From positions 1 to 11,767 of the forward strand of contig CAZXOC010000241.1 of assembly GCA_964642165.1 (NCBI GenBank): a stretch of 11,767 nt of DNA. Reading direction: 5' to 3'. Below are positions 1 through 5,782 of this stretch, one piece after another (position 1 is the first letter of the stretch; each line of letters begins with the position of its first letter). The position numbers and the translations under genes are program-made. Source of the DNA: CAYRVX01 sp964642165. Lineage in GTDB: Bacteria; Planctomycetota; Phycisphaerae; SM23-33. The notes beneath the pieces are model-generated. The model saw only the letters and a program-made list of their open reading frames with translations, did no database searches and was not told where the DNA came from.

Positions 1-36
1 CGCCGGACAAGACGCCGGACAAGTCGGCGGACAGGT
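1..36. repeat. three-copy 12-bp tandem repeat at the left edge
   Basis: Three adjacent 12-mers are seen: CGCCGGACAAGA, CGCCGGACAAGT and CGGCGGACAGGT. The second differs from the first at one position and the third from the second at two. The period is a multiple of three, so it could be the edge of a gene coding a four-residue repeat. Read on the minus strand from an ATG at 50-48 it would encode Val-Arg-Arg-Leu repeats; one plus frame gives Pro-Asp-Lys-Thr/Ser. Neither reading has a convincing Shine-Dalgarno or known family, and the array may continue outside the window. Confidence 0.6.
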
Positions 37-225
37 CCGTTCGACGTCATCCTTCAGGGAACGTCAGTACCCCACGTGCGGGGCTGGCGACGGCCGGAGG
101 CCGTGGAGGCCATGCCGGGCCGACGGGACGGGACGAACGGCTGTGGCGCACCCGTCACCGGTCCGGAGAACGGCATCCGCGGTCCGCAGGCATCGAGGAT
201 GCAGCGATTCGGTGCGGGCGGGGGC
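37..225. other. intergenic region 3' of the beta-helix gene
   Basis: No gene is supported here. The plus-strand frames are open only because of high G+C, and their products are low-complexity. The only structure seen is a small inverted repeat, ACGGCC-GGA-GGCCGT (90-104), about 120 bases beyond the stop codon of the minus-strand gene. It has no T-rich tail, so it is at best a weak terminator candidate. Confidence 0.5.
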
Positions 226-1431
226 TCAGTGGACGGTGCTGCAGGCGCTCTGGACGTCGGCGCGGATGCAGGGGGCTTGGCGGTCGGCGGCGGCCCAGCC
301 CGTGAAGTGGCAGCTCGTCAGCGTCAGCGTGCCCGGGCCGTGCTTGACGACCTGCTCCTTCGTGGCGGCGATGCCCCAGAAGCCGCAGTTGGCGAGCTTG
401 ACGGGCCCGGCGTTCTTCGGGCCGACCTCGAGCGTGGCCATGAACTGCCCGTTGGTGAACTGCACGCCGGCGTGGGGCTGCACGCGGTCCACGCGGACGG
501 CGACGGGGCAGATGTCCGCGCCGGACTGCGTGATCACGGCGTTGCCGGGCCCGTGCCCGAAGTCGTCGAAGTGGAAGCCGATCCGCGGGAAGATCACGAA
601 GCAGTTGGTGATGTACTCCCAGTCGGTCTTGCCGATCTTGAAGCCGACGAGGTTCTTCTCGAGGTAGGCCTTGATGTCGCCCCGGACCTTGGGCTTCAGG
701 GCCATCCGCGTCCAGAAGTTGGGGTTGAAGTGCACGTTCTCGATCCGCCCGATGTCCGTGCACTGGTCGATGTAGACGCCGATCTTCAGCGGGCAGGCGA
801 AGACGTTGCGGACGGTGTGCAGCTCGTTCCACTTCGTGCCGAAGTCCAGCGCCTGGTACGGGTTGGTGAGCGTCATGTCCACCACCTGGCACAGTTCGCC
901 GTCGGCGCGGATCGTCCACGGGTAGGCCGCGACGTCCGGCAGCGTCTGCTCGGGGTAGTGGACGATCATGTTGCGGATCACGGCGTTGGGCTTGAGCGTC
1001 ACGAGGGGCTCGCCGTCGGCCTTGCCCCGCCCGCCGTAGGCGAGCAGGACCGTCCCGATGGGGTGCTCGGAGTGCGGCACGCCGCCGGAGGCCCCGCGGA
1101 ACGTCACGCCCGGCGGGACCACCAGTGACCCGTCCAGCCGGTAGCGCCCCCGCGGCAGGAGGCACACGGGGCCGGCCTTCGCGGCGGCGTCCAGGGCCGA
1201 CTGGATGGCCGCCGTGTCGTCCGCCACGCCGTTCCCGACGGCGCCGTGGTCCTTCGCGTTGATCTCGCCCATGGCGGCTCCGGCCCGGCCGGCGGGCGCC
1301 GCCGCGCGCGGCGCGACGGGCTGTGCATCCGCGCCGGCGCGCATCAGCGGCGGGACGGCCAGGGCAACCAGCGACCCGGCAAGCACACCCGAGAACACCG
1401 CCAGTGAAAGGTTCACCCGTTCCTGTGTCAT
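226..1431 (-). CDS. exported pectate-lyase-superfamily (right-handed beta-helix) protein
   Basis: The product is 401 aa. Residues 7-29 are a hydrophobic segment after a short charged N-terminus, and Ala-Asp-Ala at 34-36 is a plausible signal peptidase I site, so the protein is probably exported. After an Ala/Pro-rich stretch comes the family entry motif: residues 57-83 contain Asp-His-Gly-Ala-Val-Gly-Asn-Gly-Val-Ala-Asp-Asp-Thr-Ala-Ala-Ile, typical of the N-terminal strand and helix of pectate-lyase-3-like beta-helix proteins. The rest is beta-rich with regularly spaced Asn/Gly, as expected for helix coils (for example residues 200-240). No catalytic set can be assigned by eye; such folds include lyases, GH28-like hydrolases, epimerases and non-enzymatic binders. 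The start was chosen for its strong Shine-Dalgarno; the frame stays open to 1641, but that extension is not protein-like. The gene stands alone, 340 bases downstream of ispH. Fold is fairly sure; activity and substrate unknown. Confidence 0.8.
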   Translation of the reverse strand: MTQERVNLSLAVFSGVLAGSLVALAVPPLMRAGADAQPVAPRAAAPAGRAGAAMGEINAKDHGAVGNGVADDTAAIQSALDAAAKAGPVCLLPRGRYRLDGSLVVPPGVTFRGASGGVPHSEHPIGTVLLAYGGRGKADGEPLVTLKPNAVIRNMIVHYPEQTLPDVAAYPWTIRADGELCQVVDMTLTNPYQALDFGTKWNELHTVRNVFACPLKIGVYIDQCTDIGRIENVHFNPNFWTRMALKPKVRGDIKAYLEKNLVGFKIGKTDWEYITNCFVIFPRIGFHFDDFGHGPGNAVITQSGADICPVAVRVDRVQPHAGVQFTNGQFMATLEVGPKNAGPVKLANCGFWGIAATKEQVVKHGPGTLTLTSCHFTGWAAADRQAPCIRADVQSACSTVH

Positions 1432-1438
1432 GGCCTTG

Positions 1439-1446
1439 CTCCTCTC
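1439..1446 (-). promoter_or_regulatory. Shine-Dalgarno that fixes the start of the beta-helix gene
   Basis: On the minus strand GAGAGGAG lies 7 bases before the ATG at 1431-1429. None of the in-frame upstream ATG codons gives both such a site and a sensible N-terminus, while this start places a hydrophobic export segment at residues 7-29. Confidence 0.75.
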
Positions 1447-1669
1447 GCCGCTGCCCTGCGGCGGAATGCGGTCGAAGTCTTGGAACTCGCCCCGCCGTGA
1501 CGGCCCACAAGACGATCCGAGCGCCGCTGCGATCGACAGGAAAACGCACCATGCCCGCGGAGATGGCGGGCCATCCTCGGCGCATCGGCCGGCGCGGATT
1601 CCCACGGAGGCCCATGTGCCCGACATTTCGGGCCGACGCAACGGGTTGTCTGACGGGAGTCAGCCGGTC

Positions 1670-1675
1670 ATTCTA
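1670..1675 (-). promoter_or_regulatory. candidate -10 element (TAGAAT) for the beta-helix gene
   Basis: On the minus strand TAGAAT matches the vegetative -10 consensus at five of six positions. At 17-base spacing the -35 position reads TTTTGG, a poor match, so the call rests on the -10 alone. The same octamer GTAGAATG occurs in the region upstream of the sigma factor gene (5114-5121). Confidence 0.3.
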
Positions 1676-1771
1676 CCCCACGCTCGGCCATCCCAAAACG
1701 AAGCGCAGGCGTTCTCGCCCCAGCTTGGTCTTCTTGGGCACCGGGGGGGCTGCCGGTTCGCTGGCGGCGGC

Positions 1772-2938
1772 CTATTGGAGGAACCCGGCCAGGCGCTGGA
1801 GCACCCGCCCGACGACGATCTCCGGGCTGGACGCCCCGGCCAGCACGCCGATCCGCAGGGGGCGGCGCGCCGGGAGCCAGCCGGTCGCCACGCGCGAGCG
1901 GTCCCGCGCCGGGTCGAAGGTCTCCAGCTCGCGGTCGCTGCGGATGGCGTGGGCGTCCTCGATGAACCACGCCGGCGCGTAGCCGCTGGCCAGCTCGTGC
2001 AGGTGGCGCGTGTTGGACGAGCCGAACCCGCCGACGACGACCACCAGGTCGCACCCGCGGCGGCACAGGTCCACGGCGGCGCTCTGGCGCGCCTGCGTCG
2101 CGCGGCAGACGGTCGGCTGAAAGATCACCCGCCGCGATGACTCCTCCGGGCCGAAACGCTCCGCGTAGGCCCGGCGGATCATCTCCCGGACGGCCATCGT
2201 CTCGTCGTAGAGCATGGTGGTCTGGCTGACCTGGGCGAGGCGCTCGAAGGGCCCCGGGCCCGCGGCGTTGGAGGCCTCGGGGCCGAAGTGCTCTCGAAAG
2301 GTGCCCGCGGCGGCCTTGCCGGTCATCAGCTCGCAGAACCGGCGCGTCTGGTCGAGGCTGCCCACGACGAGGTACTTGCCCCCCACGGCGGCCAGGCGGC
2401 TCTTGGTGACGACGGTCTCATCGTGCATAGCCCGGCCGAAGATCAGCACGCCGCAGCCGTCTTCCGCGGCGCGTCCCGCCCAGGCCCAGAGCCGGCGCAC
2501 GTCCCCGCAGGAGGTGTCCACGACGCTGCAACCGACGGCGCGGAGGCGCTGCTCGACCGGCAGCGGCACGCCGAAGGCCGGGATGACCCCGCAGTCGTCC
2601 CGGCCGATGTGCCTGGCGGGGTGCTGGATCTGCTCTCGCGAGAGGATCCGAACGCCCTTCCGCTCGAAGTGGTCGTTCACCCAGGGGTTGTGGATGATCT
2701 GCCCGAGCAGGAAGAGCCGCTCGCCGTGGCGGGCGTGGCGGGTGACCGCCTCCTGGAGCATCCGCAGGGCCCGCTTGACGCCGCGGCAGAAGCCGAAGAT
2801 CTCCGGCAGGCGGAGTTCCCCGCCCGGCAGCGACCAGACGTTGCCCTGCGCGCGGGTGCGATTCACCAGCTTGCTGTCGAACTCGCGCAGGAGGTGGGCA
2901 TCTCCCCGGTCGGTCGATTGGCGACGCGCGTCGTCCAT
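1772..2938 (-). CDS. ispH: 4-hydroxy-3-methylbut-2-enyl diphosphate reductase (IspH/LytB), plant/cyanobacterial type
   Basis: The product is 388 aa. IspH is the last enzyme of the MEP pathway; it reductively dehydroxylates HMBPP to IPP and DMAPP with a [4Fe-4S] cluster in the cytoplasm. Visible family features in order: Gly-Phe-Cys-Arg-Gly-Val (Cys51), Ile-Ile-His-Asn-Pro (His83), Pro-Ala-Phe-Gly-Val (120-124), Asp-Thr-Ser-Cys (Cys144), Met-His-Asp-Glu-Thr (His172, Glu174), Ser-Gln-Thr-Thr (238-241), Thr-Val-Cys-Arg-Ala-Thr (Cys278), Gly-Ser-Ser-Asn (306-309) and Ala-Gly-Ala-Ser (367-370). All three cluster cysteines, the catalytic Glu and the Ser-Ser-Asn diphosphate site are present. Where E. 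coli IspH has His74 this protein has Phe122. From memory, this Ala-Phe-Gly form, the N-terminal extension before the first Cys and the His-x-Glu-Thr block are typical of plant and cyanobacterial IspH, so it reads as a subtype rather than a defect. It follows the sigma-factor unit on the same strand by 65 bases but has its own promoter candidate. Confidence 0.93.
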   Translation of the reverse strand: MDDARRQSTDRGDAHLLREFDSKLVNRTRAQGNVWSLPGGELRLPEIFGFCRGVKRALRMLQEAVTRHARHGERLFLLGQIIHNPWVNDHFERKGVRILSREQIQHPARHIGRDDCGVIPAFGVPLPVEQRLRAVGCSVVDTSCGDVRRLWAWAGRAAEDGCGVLIFGRAMHDETVVTKSRLAAVGGKYLVVGSLDQTRRFCELMTGKAAAGTFREHFGPEASNAAGPGPFERLAQVSQTTMLYDETMAVREMIRRAYAERFGPEESSRRVIFQPTVCRATQARQSAAVDLCRRGCDLVVVVGGFGSSNTRHLHELASGYAPAWFIEDAHAIRSDRELETFDPARDRSRVATGWLPARRPLRIGVLAGASSPEIVVGRVLQRLAGFLQ

Positions 2939-2944
2939 CCCCCC

Positions 2945-2973
2945 ATCTTAGGAGCCGCACCTCGGGCGAACAA
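2945..2973 (-). promoter_or_regulatory. ispH promoter candidate, positioned for a leaderless mRNA
   Basis: On the minus strand TTGTTC (2973-2968) is followed after exactly 17 bases by TAAGAT (2950-2945). Six G residues then lead straight into the ATG at 2938. The expected start point, about seven bases past the -10, coincides with the A of the start codon. No spaced Shine-Dalgarno exists upstream; the G run abuts the ATG. The boxes are partial matches and this is a prediction. Confidence 0.45.
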
Positions 2974-3003
2974 GACGGCTCGACGGTGGGCGCCGCGGGC
3001 CGG

Positions 3004-3798
3004 CTACTCAGGCGGACGCGGGCCGCGGCCCTTGCCGCCGGGCTCGGGGCCCTTCCGACCGCCGGACGGGCGAGTCCGCGGGCCCCTCTCGCGATCCCTC
3101 GCGTAGTGGGCGGCGCCCTGCTTCATCCGCTCCACCTTCTCGCGGACGATCACCTTGCGGTCCTGGGCCCGCTCCTTCAGTTCGGCCTTGATCCGCTTGA
3201 TCTGCTCGGCCAGCTCCGTCAGGCGGTGCTCGCGGACGATCTGCTCGGCCGCGAAGTTGTCGTCCGCCAGCTCGAGCATCTGTCGCTCCAACTCCGCCCG
3301 GGCCGCCGCGTCCTTCGTGCCGTGGAGCTGAAGGGCCAGACGCCACATCTGCAAGTGCGTGACCTGGCGCGTCTCCTCGGCCCTGCCGACCTTCTCGGGC
3401 AGGTGCTTGAGCCGCGAGATGAAGAACCACATCGAGCGGAGCGTCCAGCGATAGCGGCGCGGGTCCTTCTCCCGATTGGCGAGGACCTGCTTGTAGATCT
3501 CCGGGCGCCTCTTCTTGAGGTACTCGAGGACTTCCTTCTCCTGCTCGTCGCTCAGGCTCCTGCGCCGGTAGCGGCTCCCGTCGGGCCTGGAGCCTTGGGA
3601 CGGTCCCGGGCGAGGCTTCGGTCGCGTCGTCGTTCCCGGCTTGCCGGTCGGGCGGTCAGGCCTCCCCGGAGGCCCCATATCGGGACCGCGCCGATCGGCG
3701 GGGGCGGCCCCGACGGAATCGGGCTCGCTCGTGACATGGGTGCCGACGAGGACCGCAGCCAGGATCGCCGACAGCATCAGGGTCCAGGTTCTCCGCAT
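3004..3798 (-). CDS. exported helical basic protein, third gene of the sigma/anti-sigma unit
   Basis: The product is 264 aa with no named family recognised. The N-terminus is a typical export signal (Met-Arg-Arg, then a hydrophobic stretch at 7-20). Residues 30-75 are a Pro/Gly/Arg-rich linker. Residues 82-235 are predicted almost wholly helical, beginning Leu-Ser-Asp-Glu-Gln-Glu-Lys-Glu-Val-Leu, with many Glu/Lys/Arg heptad-like stretches (for example 165-225). The last 30 residues are a basic Pro/Gly tail. No cysteine is present. The helical, charged, exported layout is reminiscent of small periplasmic stress proteins such as Spy/CpxP or LTXXQ-type proteins, but no diagnostic LTxxQ pair is seen, so that is only an analogy. 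It begins 45 bases after the putative anti-sigma gene, with AAGGTGG about 5 bases before the ATG, so it is probably co-transcribed. It may be a target or a sensor partner of the sigma system. Confidence 0.75.
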   Translation of the reverse strand: MRRTWTLMLSAILAAVLVGTHVTSEPDSVGAAPADRRGPDMGPPGRPDRPTGKPGTTTRPKPRPGPSQGSRPDGSRYRRRSLSDEQEKEVLEYLKKRRPEIYKQVLANREKDPRRYRWTLRSMWFFISRLKHLPEKVGRAEETRQVTHLQMWRLALQLHGTKDAAARAELERQMLELADDNFAAEQIVREHRLTELAEQIKRIKAELKERAQDRKVIVREKVERMKQGAAHYARDRERGPRTRPSGGRKGPEPGGKGRGPRPPE

Positions 3799-3806
3799 TG
3801 TGCCAC

Positions 3807-3835
3807 CTTGTCTCCGGTGCTTCCTGCTTGTCTCC
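3807..3835 (-). repeat. 9-bp direct repeat in the gap before the exported protein gene
   Basis: On the minus strand GGAGACAAG occurs at 3835-3827 and again at 3815-3807, a 20-bp offset (about two helical turns). The second copy overlaps the ribosome-binding region of the downstream gene. It could be chance, a duplicated translation signal or a protein site. Confidence 0.4.
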
Positions 3836-3843
3836 CGGCGCGG

Positions 3844-4470
3844 CTATTCCGGCATGTCATCCAGCCAGAACTCCTCCAGGGCCTGCTGGATCTGGTCGAT
3901 GCCCACGTCCACCGCAGCGGGGGGCGCGGCCGCGATGATCTCGTACTCGAGCTGGTCGATCTCCCTCGCCAGGAGGTCGACATCGGCGTCCGTCGGGGCC
4001 CGGACGGAGTCGGCGATGACCTCCATCGGGATGGACTTGACGGCGGGCGCATCGGCCAGGCCGCCGGGCGGGGTACGATCGGGCCACATCGGCGCGAGCG
4101 TCACGGCCAGCAGGACCGCGGCGGCGGCCGCCAACGCTGCCGCAACGCCGCCAATCCGCATCAGCCGCCGCCGCGGGCGGGCCAGGGCCGCCACCACACG
4201 CCGGTGCACGCGCACGAGCGTTTCGCGCGGCACGTCGGCGTCCAGCAGGCGCCCGATGGCGGCCTCATCACGGCGGATCTCCGCCAGCAGGGCCGGGCGG
4301 GCGAGATGCGCCGCCGCATCCGGCGGGATCGAGGCGTCCAGCCTGCTGCTCAGACGTCGCTCGTCGCCGCGGATCTCCGCCGCCACGGCGCGCTCCGGGG
4401 CGCTCAGGGCCACCTCCTCGCCGTCCAGGTGGCGCGCGATTCGTTCGTATTGCTCATCCGTCAGCATCAT
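3844..4470 (-). CDS. single-pass membrane protein, putative anti-sigma factor
   Basis: The product is 208 aa. The N-terminal cytoplasmic part (1-103) is helical and charged, starting Leu-Thr-Asp-Glu-Gln-Tyr-Glu-Arg-Ile-Ala-Arg-His-Leu-Asp-Gly. One Ala/Leu/Val-rich transmembrane segment lies at about 105-127, preceded by an Arg cluster that favours the N-in orientation. About 80 acidic residues follow outside the membrane. The call rests mainly on position and topology: its first 17 bases overlap the 3' end of the ECF sigma gene, a sign of translational coupling, and ECF factors are usually followed by their membrane anti-sigma. The protein has no cysteine at all, so it is not a zinc-binding (ZAS, His-x3-Cys-x2-Cys) anti-sigma. 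Two adjacent ATG codons could start it; GGAAG lies 6 bases before the first. The 45-base gap to the next gene suggests one operon. Confidence 0.7.
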   Translation of the reverse strand: MMLTDEQYERIARHLDGEEVALSAPERAVAAEIRGDERRLSSRLDASIPPDAAAHLARPALLAEIRRDEAAIGRLLDADVPRETLVRVHRRVVAALARPRRRLMRIGGVAAALAAAAAVLLAVTLAPMWPDRTPPGGLADAPAVKSIPMEVIADSVRAPTDADVDLLAREIDQLEYEIIAAAPPAAVDVGIDQIQQALEEFWLDDMPE

Positions 4471-5038
4471 GTTTGGCTTCCAACAGTTTCCGCAGGGCCC
4501 GCAGGCCGCGGTGCACCCGCGCCAGCGCCGTGCCCAGCGGACAATCGAACACCTCGGCGATTTCCTTGAAGCTCATCCGCCCGAAATGCCGCAGGAGGAT
4601 CATCTCGCGCGTGGGGGCGTCGAGTCGGGCCAGCGCCGCCTGAAGGCCGGCCGCCGCCTCCTCGGCCAACAGGTCCGTCTCGATCTCTCTCGTATCGGCG
4701 ACGAGCTGATCGGCCCGCGCCCGGCCGGAGTCGCCTTCGGCCGACAGGCTCAGCGGCGGCGGGCTCGTTCGCATCCGCCGGATCCGGTCGCGGACCATGT
4801 TCGCCGCGATGCGGAACAGCCACGGCTCGAACCGCCCGCGGTCGTCGTACTTCCCGAGCTTCGTCACCAGCCGCAGCATCAACTCTCCCAGCAGGTCCTC
4901 CGCGTCGTGGTGCCGGCCGGTGGCGCGGAGGAAGTAGCCGTACAGCCGCGGCCCGTACCGGCCCAACAGCTCGCGGTACGCCTCCGGGTCGCCCGCCTGG
5001 GCGGACGCGATGACGGCACCAAGCCGCTGCGATTCCAT
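4454..5038 (-). CDS. ECF-type RNA polymerase sigma factor (sigma-70 family)
   Basis: The product is 194 aa, the usual ECF length. Region 2 spans about 18-90, with the core-binding signature Asp-Ala-Glu-Asp-Leu-Leu-Gly-Glu at 45-52 and the -10-recognition helix around Phe-Glu-Pro-Trp-Leu-Phe-Arg-Ile-Ala-Ala-Asn (70-80). A variable linker follows (about 91-124). Region 4 spans about 125-186 and ends in a helix-turn-helix, Met-Ser-Phe-Lys-Glu-Ile-Ala-Glu-Val-Phe (155-164) and Ala-Leu-Ala-Arg-Val-His-Arg-Gly-Leu (171-179). It directs RNA polymerase to a dedicated promoter set and is probably held inactive by the overlapping membrane protein downstream. No good Shine-Dalgarno precedes the ATG at 5038, so the start is slightly uncertain, although region 2 begins where expected. 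The regulon is unknown. Confidence 0.93.
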   Translation of the reverse strand: MESQRLGAVIASAQAGDPEAYRELLGRYGPRLYGYFLRATGRHHDAEDLLGELMLRLVTKLGKYDDRGRFEPWLFRIAANMVRDRIRRMRTSPPPLSLSAEGDSGRARADQLVADTREIETDLLAEEAAAGLQAALARLDAPTREMILLRHFGRMSFKEIAEVFDCPLGTALARVHRGLRALRKLLEAKHDADG

Positions 5039-5096
5039 CGCTCAATTCGCTTAACGCCCGCGGGAAGCCCGTATTGCCGGGACGGGGCCAAGCCGC

Positions 5097-5112
5097 CGCC
5101 ACCCGGGTGGCG
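5097..5112. promoter_or_regulatory. perfect 16-bp palindrome, possible operator
   Basis: CGCCACCCGGGTGGCG is a perfect palindrome with no spacer. It lies between the divergent sigma-factor and CYTH genes, directly downstream of a minus-strand TAGAAT box (5115-5120), so it would cover the start point of the sigma-factor transcript. That location fits a dimeric repressor site. In G+C-rich DNA a chance palindrome of this length is uncommon but possible. Confidence 0.4.
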
Positions 5113-5114
5113 CC

Positions 5115-5120
5115 ATTCTA
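5115..5120 (-). promoter_or_regulatory. candidate -10 element (TAGAAT) for the sigma-factor operon
   Basis: Minus-strand TAGAAT is preceded directly by TG and lies about 77 bases from the ATG at 5038. No matching TTG-type -35 is present at 16-18 bases, and no clear ECF-type GGAAC box was seen, so auto-activation cannot be argued from the sequence. Confidence 0.3.
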
Positions 5121-5156
5121 CATCATCGGCAAACCCGCCGGGACACCGGAAACGGA

Positions 5157-5185
5157 TTGACGCGCCGCCGGCGGGCGCCTATCTC
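5157..5185 (+). promoter_or_regulatory. sigma-70-type promoter for the CYTH gene
   Basis: TTGACG (5157-5162), a 17-base spacer and TATCTC (5180-5185) lie 45 bases before the ATG at 5231. The -35 matches five of six consensus positions; the -10 is weaker. The expected start point is near 5192, giving a leader of about 40 bases that includes GGGAG (5217-5221) as ribosome-binding site. Confidence 0.5.
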
Positions 5186-5230
5186 CGACGATCGGCGGCC
5201 CGGGCGTCCGGCCGCCGGGAGCGCCTATAC

Positions 5231-5749
5231 ATGGAACACGTCAACGTGGAGGTCAAGGCCGCCTGCGCCGATCCGGAGAGGATGCGCCGCGTCCTGAGGC
5301 GGCGCGGGGTCGACTTCCGCGGCACCGACCACCAGGTGGACACCTACTTCCGCGTGCCGCGCGGGCGGCTCAAGCTGCGAGAGGGGAACATCGAGAACCA
5401 TCTCATCTGGTACGCCCGCCGGGACGAGCCCGGCCCGAAGCGCGCGGACGTCCTCCTGCTGGCGACCCGGCCCGGCTCGGCGATCAAGGAGATCCTCGCG
5501 CGGGTCCTCGGCGTGCGGGTCGTCGTCGACAAGCGCCGGGAGATCTACTTCATCGGCAACGTGAAGTTCCACGTCGACGCGGTCGAGGGCCTGGGGAGCT
5601 TCGTGGAGATCGAGGCCCAGACCGTCGCCGGCGAGCGAAGCGAGCGAGAGCTGCTCGCCCAGTGCCGCCGGTACATCGACCTCCTCGGCATCGAGCCCGG
5701 CGACCTCGTGGACGTCTCCTACAGCGACCTGCTGCTCGAGCGCCCGTAG
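5231..5749 (+). CDS. CYTH-domain protein (class IV adenylate cyclase-like / triphosphate tunnel enzyme)
   Basis: The product is 172 aa, a complete single-domain CYTH protein. CYTH proteins form an eight-stranded tunnel that binds triphosphates with metal ions; members act as adenylate cyclases (CyaB), thiamine-triphosphatases or inorganic triphosphatases. Motifs in order: Asn-Val-Glu-Val-Lys-Ala (5-10), Asp-Thr-Tyr-Phe (37-40), Gly-Arg-Leu-Lys-Leu-Arg (45-50), Tyr-Ala-Arg-Arg-Asp (61-65), Lys-Arg-Arg-Glu (101-104), Lys-Phe-His-Val-Asp (112-116), Phe-Val-Glu-Ile-Glu (124-128) and a closing Val-Ser-Tyr (162-164). The first acidic residue of the usual Glu-x-Glu-x-Lys signature is Asn5; the remaining acidic and basic tunnel residues are present. 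The start has GGGAG 9 bases upstream, and the signature begins at residue 5 as usual. The gene is divergent from the sigma factor and appears monocistronic. Fold is confident; the reaction cannot be chosen from sequence alone. Confidence 0.88.
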   Translation: MEHVNVEVKAACADPERMRRVLRRRGVDFRGTDHQVDTYFRVPRGRLKLREGNIENHLIWYARRDEPGPKRADVLLLATRPGSAIKEILARVLGVRVVVDKRREIYFIGNVKFHVDAVEGLGSFVEIEAQTVAGERSERELLAQCRRYIDLLGIEPGDLVDVSYSDLLLERP

Positions 5750-5782
5750 ATCGTACCATAGACCGTACCGTAGGTCGTACCG
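5747..5782. repeat. three-copy 12-bp tandem repeat starting at the CYTH stop codon
   Basis: The three adjacent 12-mers are TAGATCGTACCA, TAGACCGTACCG and TAGGTCGTACCG. The first TAG is the stop codon of the CYTH gene, so the repeat makes three successive in-frame TAG triplets. The third unit runs into the hairpin at 5780-5801. Confidence 0.8.

Larger units (their letters stand above)
1432..1771. other. long intergenic region between ispH and the beta-helix gene
   Basis: This holds 340 bases with no supported gene. It contains the Shine-Dalgarno of the beta-helix gene, a TAGAAT box on the minus strand (1670-1675) and a small inverted repeat, CTGAC-GGGA-GTCAG (1650-1663), just downstream of that box. 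If TAGAAT is the promoter, the 5' leader would be about 230 bases. No riboswitch class was recognised. No convincing terminator for ispH was seen. Confidence 0.5.

Noticed and set aside
76..1128. 350-codon plus-strand open frame opposite the beta-helix gene
   Set aside because: Low-complexity Ala/Gly/Arg/Val/Asp product with no motif; it is the antisense of a gene with family motifs and a good ribosome-binding site.
1772..2938. IspH inactivated by His to Phe substitution
   Set aside because: The surrounding motif matches what I recall of plant and cyanobacterial IspH, where Phe is normal; all cluster and catalytic residues are present.
2986..4569. 527-codon plus-strand open frame opposite the anti-sigma and exported-protein genes
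   Set aside because: Product is Leu/Arg/Gly/His-rich without family features; the minus strand carries an ordered operon.
3641..5230. 530-codon upstream extension of the CYTH reading frame
   Set aside because: It runs antisense through the sigma-factor operon and is Ser/Arg-rich junk; the CYTH signature starts five residues after the ATG at 5231, which has its own ribosome-binding site and promoter.
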